Shown: piece by piece, positions 16,340-25,500 of the stretch | Layout of the letters: every line of letters starts with the position of its first letter | How positions within the stretch are numbered: the first letter of the stretch is position 1 | DNA from: Streptomyces camponoticapitis | GTDB taxonomy: Bacteria > Actinomycetota > Actinomycetes > Streptomycetales > Streptomycetaceae | Assembly: GCF_014646115.1 (NCBI RefSeq) | Contig: NZ_BMMV01000003.1 | Location: 340,770 to 404,769 of the forward strand | DNA length: 64,000 bases | Direction: 5' to 3' | The notes under the pieces: model-generated | Database searches by the model: none | Told to the model about the DNA's origin: nothing | What the model saw: the letters and a program-made list of their open reading frames with translations, nothing else | Made by a program: the position numbers and the translations under genes

Positions 16340-16795
16340 ATGCGCTATTCCCGCACGCTTTCCACCGTCGCCGCCACGGCGGCGGTGGTCGCCGGAACGG
16401 TCCTGCTGCCTACGCAGGCCCAGGCCGTCGGGTCGGTTCATCTGTACAAGATCCACTACGACAGTCCCGGCACGGACAGCCGCTCCAACGCCAGTCTCAA
16501 CGGTGAGTACGTGCAGATCCGCAACACCACCACCAGGGCCGTCAGTCTGACGGGCTGGACGGTCGTCGACGGTGCGAGTCACAAGTACACCTTCGGCAGT
16601 TACTCGCTCGCCCGGGGCAAGACGGTGACCGTACGCACGGGTTCGGGAACGAACACCGCCGCGAACCGCTACCAGCGGCGTGCCGCGTACATCTGGAACA
16701 ACGACCGGGACAAGGCCACGCTCAAGGAGTCGACCGGGGCCTTGGTGGACACCTGCTCGTACAACTCGACTCGCGTCGACTACAAGATCTGCTGA
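16340..16795 (+). CDS. Secreted lamin-tail-domain (LTD) protein
   Basis: 151 aa. The signal peptide spans ~1-29 (hydrophobic run VAATAAVVAGTVLL, cleavage near AQA). The remainder is one lamin-tail fold: NASLNGEYVQIRNTTTRAV, SLTGWTVVDGASHKYTFG, LARGKTVTVRTGSG, YIWNNDRDKATLKE. LTD domains are extracellular beta-sandwiches often attached to nucleases or cell-surface proteins; here it stands alone. ATG 16340 starts the signal peptide directly. A loose hairpin follows at ~16815-16860. The exact role is unknown. Confidence 0.85.
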   Translation: MRYSRTLSTVAATAAVVAGTVLLPTQAQAVGSVHLYKIHYDSPGTDSRSNASLNGEYVQIRNTTTRAVSLTGWTVVDGASHKYTFGSYSLARGKTVTVRTGSGTNTAANRYQRRAAYIWNNDRDKATLKESTGALVDTCSYNSTRVDYKIC

Positions 16796-16976
16796 CCGTC
16801 CGGCCGTGAACGTCGGCGCCCGTCCTCGCGTCCCGTACGTCGCGGGGGAGGGCGGGCGCCGGCCCCGGTCATCGTTCCTCCACATCGGTGAGCACAACCA
16901 GGCGTGGAATTTCGGTGTCTAGCAGGTGACCAACGGGACGCGTAGTCCCGTCTCCGCATGTTCGAGGAGACCCACC

Positions 16977-17912
16977 GTGCACCACCACAAGCGCCTCTCG
17001 CGCCTCTCGCGCCTGACATCAACAGCCGTGGCGGCAGCCGCGGTTGCCACGGCTCTGCCGATCGCGCTCGCGCCCGGCGCGTACGCGGACGAGCCCATCG
17101 CGCCGGAGCTGACCGTGTCTGAGCTGTCGGGGAATCAGCTCAGGCCCGGCGAGGTCCGCACCGACTCCGTCACCCTCACCAACAACGGCACGGCCGCCAC
17201 CGACGGTGTCACCTTCCGGCTGCGGCTCACGCGCGGGCTGGCCTTCACCGAGCCCGTCGACGGCTGCACGTACTCGACGGTCGGGGACAAGATCAAGCAG
17301 GCGCTGTGCGAGCTCGACGTCGGCATCGCGCCGGGCGAGAGCTACACCGTGCCGGTGACGTACAAGGTGCTGAAGACGGCGCTGATGGAGGTTGTCGAGT
17401 ACGGCACGGGCCGTACCGGCGAGGCCCCGGGCGAGGGTTACGACGAGGCCCACCGCCGGCTCGCGCTGAACACGGACAGCTCGGCCGATCTCGTCGCGAC
17501 GGGGGACGAGGCCGCGGGGAAGCCCGGCGGCAAGGTCGTCGTCACACCCTCGATCCGCAACGACGGACCGGGCTGGATCCAGAACAACGAGAGCGACGAC
17601 CACCCCGCGCTCCTCGTGAACATCCCCAAGGGCACGACGGCCGTCGAAGTCCCCGAGGAGTGCAAGCCGTTCGGGATCGACGGGCCGACCGGGCCGTCGG
17701 AGCCGGGGCATCCGAAGTACGTCTGCCAGGAGGACGACTACACCCTGGAGGTCGGTGAGATCGAGGCGTTCGCCATCGTTCTGAAGATCGACAAGGGGCG
17801 GCGGGCCGATACCTCCGGTGAGGTCAAGGCCACGTCGAACTACGACATCGAGCCCGTCTACGACACCGACAAGTCCAACAACAAGGCCGCGTTGAGCATC
17901 GACGTGCGGTAG
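16977..17912 (+). CDS. Secreted beta-sandwich (DUF11/CARDB-like) protein
   Basis: 311 aa from a GTG at 16977, with GAGGAGA 6 nt upstream. The signal peptide ends near GAYADEPIAP (~residue 37). Two repeated all-beta domains follow: residues ~40-130 (RPGEVRTDSVTLTNNGTAATDGVTF) and ~170-300 (PGGKVVVTPSIRNDGPGWIQNNE ... NYDIEPVYDTDKSNNKAAL), resembling conserved-repeat domains of actinobacterial surface proteins. There is no membrane anchor or sortase motif, so it is probably released. It has no enzymatic motif; a structural or adhesive role is inference. Confidence 0.8.
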   Translation: MHHHKRLSRLSRLTSTAVAAAAVATALPIALAPGAYADEPIAPELTVSELSGNQLRPGEVRTDSVTLTNNGTAATDGVTFRLRLTRGLAFTEPVDGCTYSTVGDKIKQALCELDVGIAPGESYTVPVTYKVLKTALMEVVEYGTGRTGEAPGEGYDEAHRRLALNTDSSADLVATGDEAAGKPGGKVVVTPSIRNDGPGWIQNNESDDHPALLVNIPKGTTAVEVPEECKPFGIDGPTGPSEPGHPKYVCQEDDYTLEVGEIEAFAIVLKIDKGRRADTSGEVKATSNYDIEPVYDTDKSNNKAALSIDVR

Positions 17913-17926
17913 CCATCAGCGAGGTG

Positions 17927-17965
17927 GAGGGGCGTTCACCCGTTCGATGCCGTTGAGCGCCCCTC
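17927..17965. terminator. Hairpin between convergent genes
   Basis: Arms GAGGGGCG and CGCCCCTC are separated by 23 nt and followed by a pyrimidine-rich CTTCTGTCTTTG. It serves the secreted-protein gene and possibly the primase-like gene opposite. Confidence 0.55.
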
Positions 17966-17987
17966 TTCTGTCTTTGTGCGTACGGCG

Positions 17988-18932
17988 CTACGCGGGCCCG
18001 GCCGTCAGGCGTGACGCCGAGGCGATCGTCGCGCGCGCCTCGTGTTCGGCGAGGCCCGTGCGCACGGCGGCGTCGACCAGTGACTCCACGAGCGCCTCGC
18101 CGAAGCCGTGCTCGTACGCCCGGCACGCCGCCCAGAACAGCCGGGTGTTGCGCTGGCCCGCGTGCGCGGCGAGTACGAACTGCACCAGGCCGTGGCCCTG
18201 CGCCGGGCGGCCCCGGCGTCCGCCCGGTCCCGCGTGGCGGACGCGCTCGGGGGGCGTGAGCAGGCGCAGCAGGGCGCGTGGGCAAGGCGCGGGGGTGAGT
18301 CCGGCCGAGCCGGGGGCCAGCCGGTACGCGCCACGGGCGGAGACGGAGCCGGGCCCGACGAGATAGCCGCCCGCGCCCCGTACGTCGATACCGGGCGCCA
18401 GGCGGCCGGCCGAGTTGGGGACCGTGACTCCGGCCGGGCCCGACAGCCAGATGTGCCGGCCGCCGCTCGGGGTGAGCACGACGACGGTCTCGGGCAGCGT
18501 GAACAGATGCTGGAAGGCGAGCTGCTGGAGCGCGGCCACCGAGTCCGGCGTGGCGTCGACGCCCATGCCCTCGCCCAAGCCCGGCCCCGCGCCCACCCCC
18601 GCCGTCGCGGTCGTCGGCGTGACGTCCAGGTCGATGCCGACCAGATGGTGCGGCGCCCGTCCGCAGGCGATGCCGTAACCCGTCGCCCAGGGCGCGGCGG
18701 CGAACAGTGCCCGTACGGCGGCCGGGTCGGTCGTGGCGTCGTGCACGCCGTGACCAGGGAGGCCGCACTCACCGCGGCAGGGGCCGGAGCCGGAGCCGGG
18801 CCGGTCCCGATGCGGTGAGCGCAGGGCGGGGAGCTTGCTGGGGGACAGCGGGATGACGGGGAACCCGCTTTCGGCTGCTGAGAGCGCGTACGCGAGGGCC
18901 AGGGTGGTCGAGTGCGGGGCAGTGATGGCCAT
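17988..18932 (-). CDS. Bifunctional DNA primase/polymerase-domain protein
   Basis: 314 aa with the primase-polymerase N-terminal fold: ALSAAESGFPVIPL, GHGVHDATTDPAAVRALFA, then HHLVGIDLDV with the metal-binding D101 and D103, and LTPSGGRHIWL. The C-terminal ~100 residues are helical (QRNTRLFWAACRAYEHG, EHEARATIASA), as in related actinobacterial proteins. ATG 18932 is chosen because the conserved region begins directly after it; 39 extra upstream codons are possible. Such proteins are usually found in mobile elements, but this one sits in a core-like stretch without other plasmid genes. Helicase motifs are absent. Confidence 0.82.
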   Translation of the reverse strand: MAITAPHSTTLALAYALSAAESGFPVIPLSPSKLPALRSPHRDRPGSGSGPCRGECGLPGHGVHDATTDPAAVRALFAAAPWATGYGIACGRAPHHLVGIDLDVTPTTATAGVGAGPGLGEGMGVDATPDSVAALQQLAFQHLFTLPETVVVLTPSGGRHIWLSGPAGVTVPNSAGRLAPGIDVRGAGGYLVGPGSVSARGAYRLAPGSAGLTPAPCPRALLRLLTPPERVRHAGPGGRRGRPAQGHGLVQFVLAAHAGQRNTRLFWAACRAYEHGFGEALVESLVDAAVRTGLAEHEARATIASASRLTAGPA

Positions 18933-19261
18933 GGATCCATGTTCGCACTGTTGTTCGAAGAACGGGAGTGGGAAAGATTGGCCGAAAGTGTGCCGAAACG
19001 CTTCACCTCTTGCCTGAACCGGGCCCTGACGCGCTCCGTACGGGTGCATACCGACCGAACTGGCCCGTTGATGTCGTGAAGGGGGTTTATCGATATGTCC
19101 TCACGCTTGCGAGGGAATAACCCGCTCAGGGCTGGTTCGCGGGGGATTCGGTGGGCAACTCTTGATCCGCGACGTCGAGAACAGCGTCGGGGCGGTCGGC
19201 CAACTGCCCTGGCAAGAGCCGTACTTCTCGTTCAGAAGATCTCGTTCCTGGAGGAACTGAC
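18933..19261. other. Divergent spacer, no gene supported
   Basis: It carries the promoters of the primase-like gene and the small secreted-protein gene. A near-palindrome GTTGTTCGAAGAAC lies at ~18950. Confidence 0.4.
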
Positions 19262-19567
19262 ATGGCAAGCTTCCGTACCGCCCGCGTCTTCGCCGCCGTC
19301 GCAGCTCTGCCGCTCGCCGCGGCACTGTTCACCGGCTCGGCAACGGCCGACGACTTCGCGGACGACGGATCGAACGCCAGCGTGGCCACGATCGTCGGCA
19401 GTGGTGTGGGCGACGACAACTCCGGCAACTCGACGACCACACAGCAGACGGCGACCGGCGCGGGCGCGTCGAATCAGAACAACACCGCCAACGTCAACGG
19501 CTCCGGCTTCACCGTGATCGACCAGTCCAACGAGAACATCGCGGTGAACTTCTTCGACCTCTTCTAG
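19262..19567 (+). CDS. Small secreted Asn/Thr-rich protein
   Basis: 101 aa with a strong Shine-Dalgarno sequence (GGAGGAACTGAC before the ATG). The signal peptide spans ~1-29, ending near SATADD. The mature ~72 residues are acidic and rich in Asn, Ser, Thr and Gly (DDNSGNSTTTQQTATGAGAS), ending in a hydrophobic NFFDLF. It has no Cys pair or chaplin motif, so it is not a chaplin. It resembles small conserved exported proteins of Streptomyces with no known function. Confidence 0.8.
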   Translation: MASFRTARVFAAVAALPLAAALFTGSATADDFADDGSNASVATIVGSGVGDDNSGNSTTTQQTATGAGASNQNNTANVNGSGFTVIDQSNENIAVNFFDLF

Positions 19568-19603
19568 CGCGCGGCCCGACGGGGGTGTGACTGAGGGGTG
19601 AGC

Positions 19604-19647
19604 GGCGGTCCGCACGACGGCACTTGGGTGTCACCGTGCGGACCGCC
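19604..19647 (+). terminator. Terminator hairpin
   Basis: A perfect 13-bp inverted repeat (GGCGGTCCGCACG with its complement), an 18-nt loop, then CTCGTTTT. It lies 36 bp after the small secreted-protein gene. Confidence 0.8.
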
Positions 19648-19655
19648 CTCGTTTT

Positions 19656-19690
19656 CCCGCTGCCCGCTGCCCGCTGCCCGCTGCCCGCTG
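19656..19690. repeat. Heptanucleotide microsatellite (CCCGCTG)x5
   Basis: Five perfect CCCGCTG units in tandem, directly after the terminator and outside any supported gene. Confidence 0.9.
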
Positions 19691-19734
19691 CCCCAGCCCG
19701 CCCCTCCCCCTCAGTCCCTGGCCGCCCCCGGGAC

Positions 19735-19752
19735 GACACGCCGCGGCGTGTC
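19735..19752. promoter_or_regulatory. 18-bp perfect palindrome upstream of the SigE-family gene
   Basis: GACACGCCGCGGCGTGTC lies 287 bp before the sigma gene start. It could be a protein-binding site or a short hairpin. Confidence 0.4.
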
Positions 19753-20038
19753 CCACCCTCATCACCCAGGTGTACGGCTCCGACACCCCCGCCCTCGCGT
19801 GCGTGGCCCGCACCGCTCCCACCTGCGGATTCAGTCCCCCCAAGCCCTCGGGGCCACCCCACGGCACCGCGCCGAAGATCCACAGCGATCCCCCGTCTCC
19901 GGGGCCGACCCTGACGAGAGTGATCCCCTCCTCCATCTTCAGGAGGTGTGGTCGGCACCACTTCTACTCCCTGAGGCGGACGTACCTTCGGGACCTGGGG
20001 CCGATCCCCTGCGAGGGGCCCGCTCCTAGCGTGGAGCC

Positions 20039-20647
20039 ATGACCACGCCTGTCTGCACGAGCGCCTCCAAGGCCGTCTCGTATTCGCCGTACCACCCGAA
20101 CTCGCATCCACCCGCTCACACCCACCCGCACCAGCAGTCCCACCCGCACACGCCGTACAAGTCCTTCTCGTCGTACGTACGGGCGCGGGGGCCCGTGCTG
20201 CTGCGTACCGCGCGCTCGCTCACCGCGAATCCGAGCGACGCCGAGGACCTTCTGCAGACGGCCCTCACCAAGACGTACGTCGCCTGGGACCGGATCGAGG
20301 ACCATCGCGCCCTCGACGGCTATGTCCGCCGGGCCCTCGTCAACACCCGCACCTCGCAGTGGCGCAAGCGCAAGGTCGACGAGTTCGCCTGCGAGGAGCT
20401 GCCCGAACCGGCCGGTCTTCCCGCGCCCGACCCGGCCGACGAGCAGGTGCTCCACGACGCGATGTGGCGCGCCGTGATGAAGCTGCCGGACAGACAGCGC
20501 GCGATGGTGGTGCTCCGTTATTACGAGGATCTGAGCGAGGTCCAGACCGCCGAGGTGCTCGGGGTCTCCGTCGGCACGGTGAAGAGCGCGGTGTCGCGTG
20601 CGCTCGGGAAGCTGCGCGAGGACCCGGAGCTGACGCCCGTCCGCTGA
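20039..20647 (+). CDS. SigE-family ECF RNA polymerase sigma factor
   Basis: 202 aa. Region 2 lies at ~55-115 (LLRTARSLTANPSDAEDLLQTALTKTYVAWDRI, GYVRRALVNTRTSQWRKRK). Region 4 lies at ~135-190 (LPDRQRAMVVLRYYEDLSEVQTAEVLGVSVGTVKSAVSRALGKLRE). It is the short 'SigE-family' type of actinobacteria, which usually lacks a linked anti-sigma gene; none is seen here. The first ~40 residues are a His/Pro-rich extension. ATG 20039 has a GTGGAG box 4 nt upstream. Cytoplasmic; regulon unknown. Confidence 0.93.
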   Translation: MTTPVCTSASKAVSYSPYHPNSHPPAHTHPHQQSHPHTPYKSFSSYVRARGPVLLRTARSLTANPSDAEDLLQTALTKTYVAWDRIEDHRALDGYVRRALVNTRTSQWRKRKVDEFACEELPEPAGLPAPDPADEQVLHDAMWRAVMKLPDRQRAMVVLRYYEDLSEVQTAEVLGVSVGTVKSAVSRALGKLREDPELTPVR

Positions 20648-20748
20648 CTCACCACCGTTGAACCGCAGCCGCAGGGAAAACCCCGGCGGACAAGCCCGGC
20701 GCATGCCGGGTCCCGCTCCGCGGACTGTTTTGTACTCCCGGGTAGTGA

Positions 20749-20764
20749 CATACCGAGTGGTATG
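20749..20764 (+). promoter_or_regulatory. Candidate TetR-type operator
   Basis: Inverted repeat CATACC-GAGT-GGTATG with flanking TGA/TGA lies 77 bp before the acyl-CoA ligase start, near TTTTGTACTCCCGGGTAGTG. The form resembles operators of TetR-family fatty-acid regulators. Confidence 0.5.
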
Positions 20765-20841
20765 TGAGCAGAATCTCCGCAAACCTTTTCTGCCACACCG
20801 CGCCGCTGTCGCCTGGCGCCAGCGCCCACCGGGAGGACGCC

Positions 20842-22500
20842 GTGCTGAGCACCATGCAGGACGTACCGCTGACTGTGACCCGCATCCTGCACCACGGGAT
20901 GACCATCCACGCGAAGTCGCAGGTCACCACCTGGACCGGGGAGAGTGAGCCGCAGCGCCGCAGTTTCGCCGAGATCGGCGCACGCGCGGCACAGCTCGCC
21001 GGCGCCCTGCGCGACGAGCTCGGTGTCAGCGGCGACGACCGGGTCGCGACTCTCATGTGGAACAACTCTGAACATGTCGAGGCATACTTCGCGATTCCCT
21101 CGATGGGGGCCGTCCTCCACACGCTCAACCTGCGCCTGCCCCCGGAGCAGTTGGTCTGGATCGTCCGGCACGCGGCCGACCGCGTCGTCCTGGTGAACGG
21201 TTCCCTGCTGCCGCTCCTCGCGCCGCTCCTTCCCCATCTGACGACCGTCGAGCACGTCGTCGTGTCCGGTCCCGGCGACCGGGGCCCGCTGACGGAGGCC
21301 GCCGCGGGCAGCGCTGTCCAGGTGCACGAGTACGAGGACCTGATCGCCGGGCGGCCCACCACGTACGACTGGCCCGAGCTGGACGAACGCACCGCCGCCG
21401 CCATGTGTTACACCTCCGGCACCACCGGTGAGCCGAAGGGTGTCGTCTACTCGCACCGTTCGATCTATCTGCACTCGATGCAGATCAACCTGGCCGAGTC
21501 GATGGGGCTGACCGACAAGGACACGACCCTCATCGTCGTACCGCAGTTCCACGTCAACGCCTGGGGCCTGCCGCACGCGACCTTCATGACCGGCGTCGGC
21601 ATGCTCATGCCCGACCGCTTCCTCCAGCCCGCGCCGCTCGCCGACATGATCGAGAGCGAGAAGCCCTCGCACGCCGCTGCCGTGCCGACGATCTGGCAGG
21701 GCCTCCTCGCCGAAGTCCTCGCCAAGCCGCGCGATCTGACCTCCATGGCCCGCGTCACCATCGGCGGCGCGGCCTGTCCGCCCGCGCTGATGGAGGCGTA
21801 CGACAAGCTCGGCGTACGGCTCTGCCATGCCTGGGGTATGACGGAGACCTCGCCGCTCGGTACGACGTCCAACCCGCCCGCCGGTCTCACCGCCGAGGAG
21901 GAGTGGCCGTACCGCATCACCCAGGGCCGTTTCCCCGTCGGCGTCGAGGCGCGGCTGACCGGTCCCGACGGCGACACGCTGCCGTGGGACAACGAGTCGG
22001 CCGGTGAGCTGGAGGTGCGCGGGCCCTGGATCGCGACCTCCTACTACGGCGGCGCCGGCGCCGAACCGCTCAGGCCCGAGGACAAGTTCAGCGAGGACGG
22101 CTGGCTGAAGACGGGCGACGTCGGCGTCATAAGCCCCGACGGCTATCTCACCCTCACCGACCGCGCGAAGGACGTCATCAAGTCCGGTGGCGAGTGGATC
22201 TCCAGCGTGGCGCTGGAGAACGCGCTGATGGCGCATCCGGACATCGCCGAGGCCGCCGTCGTTGCCGTGCCCGACGAGAAGTGGGGCGAACGGCCGCTCG
22301 CGACCGTCGTGTTGAAGGAGGGCGCGAGCGCCGACTACGAGTCGCTGAAGGCCTTCCTCGCCGAGAAGGTCGCCAAGTGGCAGCTGCCGGAGCGGTGGTC
22401 GGTGGTGGAGTCGGTGCCGAAGACGAGCGTCGGGAAGTTCGACAAGAAGGTGATCCGCAAGCAGTACGCGGACGGGGAGCTGGACGTCACCGAGGTGTAG
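20842..22500 (+). CDS. Long-chain fatty-acid-CoA ligase (acyl-CoA synthetase)
   Basis: 552 aa, ANL superfamily. It activates fatty acids as acyl-AMP and transfers them to CoA. The P-loop motif is [16 protein letters not shown], followed by [11 protein letters not shown], an [13 protein letters not shown]5-type motif, the GWLKTGDVG Asp hinge motif, and the C-terminal catalytic Lys region [13 protein letters not shown] 20842 has GGGAGGA 5 nt upstream and gives a family-like N-terminus ([16 protein letters not shown]). It stands alone, with a palindrome upstream that could bind a TetR repressor. It probably acts in beta-oxidation or lipid remodelling. Confidence 0.93.
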   Translation: MLSTMQDVPLTVTRILHHGMTIHAKSQVTTWTGESEPQRRSFAEIGARAAQLAGALRDELGVSGDDRVATLMWNNSEHVEAYFAIPSMGAVLHTLNLRLPPEQLVWIVRHAADRVVLVNGSLLPLLAPLLPHLTTVEHVVVSGPGDRGPLTEAAAGSAVQVHEYEDLIAGRPTTYDWPELDERTAAAMCYTSGTTGEPKGVVYSHRSIYLHSMQINLAESMGLTDKDTTLIVVPQFHVNAWGLPHATFMTGVGMLMPDRFLQPAPLADMIESEKPSHAAAVPTIWQGLLAEVLAKPRDLTSMARVTIGGAACPPALMEAYDKLGVRLCHAWGMTETSPLGTTSNPPAGLTAEEEWPYRITQGRFPVGVEARLTGPDGDTLPWDNESAGELEVRGPWIATSYYGGAGAEPLRPEDKFSEDGWLKTGDVGVISPDGYLTLTDRAKDVIKSGGEWISSVALENALMAHPDIAEAAVVAVPDEKWGERPLATVVLKEGASADYESLKAFLAEKVAKWQLPERWSVVESVPKTSVGKFDKKVIRKQYADGELDVTEV

Positions 22501-22547
22501 GTCCACGGGCCGCGGGCCCTGCCGTTCACGGCGCCGCGCGCCTTGCC

Positions 22548-22584
22548 GGTACCAACTGGCCCCGCAGGAGGGTCAGTTGGTACC
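22548..22584. terminator. Bidirectional terminator overlapping a gene end
   Basis: 11-bp arms GGTACCAACTG and CAGTTGGTACC are separated by 15 nt. The right arm covers the last codons and stop of the minus-strand sensor gene. Confidence 0.75.
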
Positions 22585-25500
22585 GATCTTCGCGAGCAGG
22601 TCCACGATCCGCGCCTGCACGTCCTCGCTCGTGGACCGCTCGGCGAGGAACAGCACGGTCTCCCCGGCGGACAGCTGCGGCAGTTCGGCACGGTTGATGC
22701 CGGTGGAGGTGTAGACGACCAGCGGCGTACGGTTCAACTGGCCGTTCGCGCGCAGCCAGTCGATGATCCCCGCGCGCCGGCGCCGTACCTGCATCAGGTC
22801 CATGACCACCAGATTCGGCCGCATCTGACCCGCGAGCGTCACCGCTTCGCTGTCCGTCCCCGCGCGCGCCACCTGCATGCCACGGCGCTCCAGCGTCGCC
22901 GTCAGCGCGAGCGCGATCTCCTCGCTCTCCTCGATCAACAGAACGCGCGGCGGGTGCTGTTCGCTGTCGCGCGGCGCCAGAGCCTTGAGGAGTACGGCGG
23001 GGTCCGCCCCGTACGCCGCCTCGCGCGTCGCCTGCCCGAGCCCGGCCGTCACCAGCACCGGGACCTCGGCGGCGACCGCCGCTTGGCGCAGCGACTGGAG
23101 CGCGGTGCGGGTGATCGGGCCGGTCAGCGGGTCCACGAACAGCGCCGCGGGGAAGGCCGCGATCTGCGCGTCGACCTCCTCGCGGGAGTGGACGATCACC
23201 GGGCGGTAGCCGCGGTCGCTCAGGGCCTGCTGGGTGGAGACGTCGGGGGCGGGCCAGACCAGCAGCCGACGCGGGTTGTCCAGCGGCTCGGGGGGCAGTT
23301 CGTCGTCGACGGGCCGGGGCTGGGGACGGTTCGCGACCTCGACCGCGCCGCCGGGGCCGTCGAGCGGCTGGGGGCCTTCGGCGCCCTCGTCGGGGGCTCC
23401 TATGGCGTAGGCGCGGCCCTCGGAGTGGGGGCCGTGGCCGAGGGATCCGCCCTGGCCGCCGTGGGAGGGGCCGGAGGCGGTGGAGCCGGTGCCGGTGCCG
23501 GTGTCCTCGGAGTCGTGCGGGTCGTGCGGGGAGGAGAGCCTGCGGCGGCGGCCGGAGCCGAGGCTCTGGTTCTGCTGCTTGGTGATCTGCTGCGAGAAGG
23601 GCACGCCCTGGCCGAGCGTACGGACGCTGAACGCCCGGCTCTGCGTGGAGTCCGCCGGCATCGGCTCCTCCTCGGGGAGCAGCTGGGCGGGGGGCAACGG
23701 CTGTGCGGCGCGGGGGTCCTGGTGGGTGGCGCCGGTGCGGTCGCCGTTCGCCGCCGGGGCGTTGCCGGGGCCGCGGTTACCGGTGCTCGCGGTGCTCCCG
23801 GTACTCCCGGTGCCGTCGGTGCCATCGGTGTCGTCGTCCGAGTGCTTGTGCTGCTCGGGCGCCGGTACGGCGCCGGGTACCGGCCACGAGGGCTGACCAG
23901 GACTGCCTTGGCCGGGTGCCGCCGAACCGGGCGCGCCGGGCATCACGCCGACGCCCGAGGCGGTGGGCATCGCGGGCGCCCAGCTGTTGGGGTCCGCGGC
24001 GGGCGCGCCGTTGTCGCCGGGCTCCGGCGCGAGCGCCCGGCGGGGGTCCTTCGTACGTTGGTCCTTCGTACGCGGGTCGGTCCTGCGGGGGTCGTTGGGG
24101 CGTACGGGGGCATCCGTGAGCCCTCCGCGCCGGGGGCCGGTCGGGGCCGCGACGGGGTGCGGCTTCAGCGGTGTGTGGTCCGCGCGGGGGTCCGCCCCCA
24201 CGGCGTCGTGGCGCCCCGGCAGCGAGGCGTCGGGCACGCCCTGGGTACCGGGCGCCGACGCGCGGTCCGCATCGGCCGGGGGGAGCGCGAACTGCGCGCG
24301 GGCGGGCGCGGCGTCGCCACCGGGCGCGGGCGCGGGCGCCGGTGCGGGCTCGGGCCGCTGCTGCGTAGGCGCCAGCGCGCGCCGGGGGCGCCGGACGGCC
24401 GGTTGCTGCTGTGCCGGAACGGGGTGCGGCGCCGCCTGCTGCTGAGCCGGAACTTGTCGCGGGGTCTGCTGCGGGGTCTGTTGCGGTACCGGTCGCGGGG
24501 TCTGCCGCGAAACCTGCCGGGGCGCCTGTTCCGGTGCAGGCGACGGACCCGAGGGCAGGGCCGGGAGGGCGTTCTGGCCACCGTGCCGGGCACGGCGCCC
24601 CGCACCGGCCGCCGCGGCCTCCTGCTGTGCGCCCTGCGGGACGCCCTGCGGCGGGACGGCCTGGCCGAAGGCCGCGCGCCCGTTCGGATGCGCCCCCTCG
24701 GCGGCCGTCACGACCGATCCCTCGGAAGCGGCGGCCGACAGTGCGGGGGGAGCGGGCGAAGCGGGGGGCGTGGGAGGAGCCTGCGGGCCCGACAGCGCGA
24801 GCTCGGCGCCGGGCGCGGCACCGGCCGCGTTCTCCGCCGGGCTCGGCCGGCCACGCCGGCGGCCCGTACCCCCGCCGCCGCTCTCCCCGGTGTCCTGCGC
24901 CGGTACCGACACCGGCCCCGGCCCCGAGTCCGCGCCCGGGGCCGCCTCCGTACGAGCCCTGCGCCGCCCCGTGGGCTCGCCTGCGGGCTCCTCGCCAGGG
25001 GCCCCGAGGAACGCGTCCGTCGAAGCCCGCCGCGCACGCCGTCGCCCACCGCCGCCGGGCCGGCCGGAGTCACCCGTCGACCCGGGCGCCGGCTCCTGCT
25101 GCACCGGCTGCGCCGGCGCCTGGCTCTCGTCGGGCGCCGGCGGGTGGTACGTCCCCGCCCCCTCCCCCAGGGGCACTTCGAGGACATACGCGCTGCCGCC
25201 CATGCCCGGCATCTCGTGCGTCTGCAACACCCCGCCGTGTGCCCGCACGATCCCGCGCACGATCGGCTCGTGCACCGGATCGCCGCCCGCGAACGGCCCG
25301 CGTACCTCGATCCGTACGACATCCCCGCGCTGCGCCGCCGCCACCACGATCGTGGAGTCGACGTAACCGCCGCCCGGCACCACCCGCGTACGCCCCGTGG
25401 AGTCGACCCCGGCCACGTCCGCCGTGAGATGCGCGAGCGCCGTCGCGAGCCGTACTGGGTCGACCTCCGCCTCGATCGGCGGCGCGTGCACGGCGAACTG

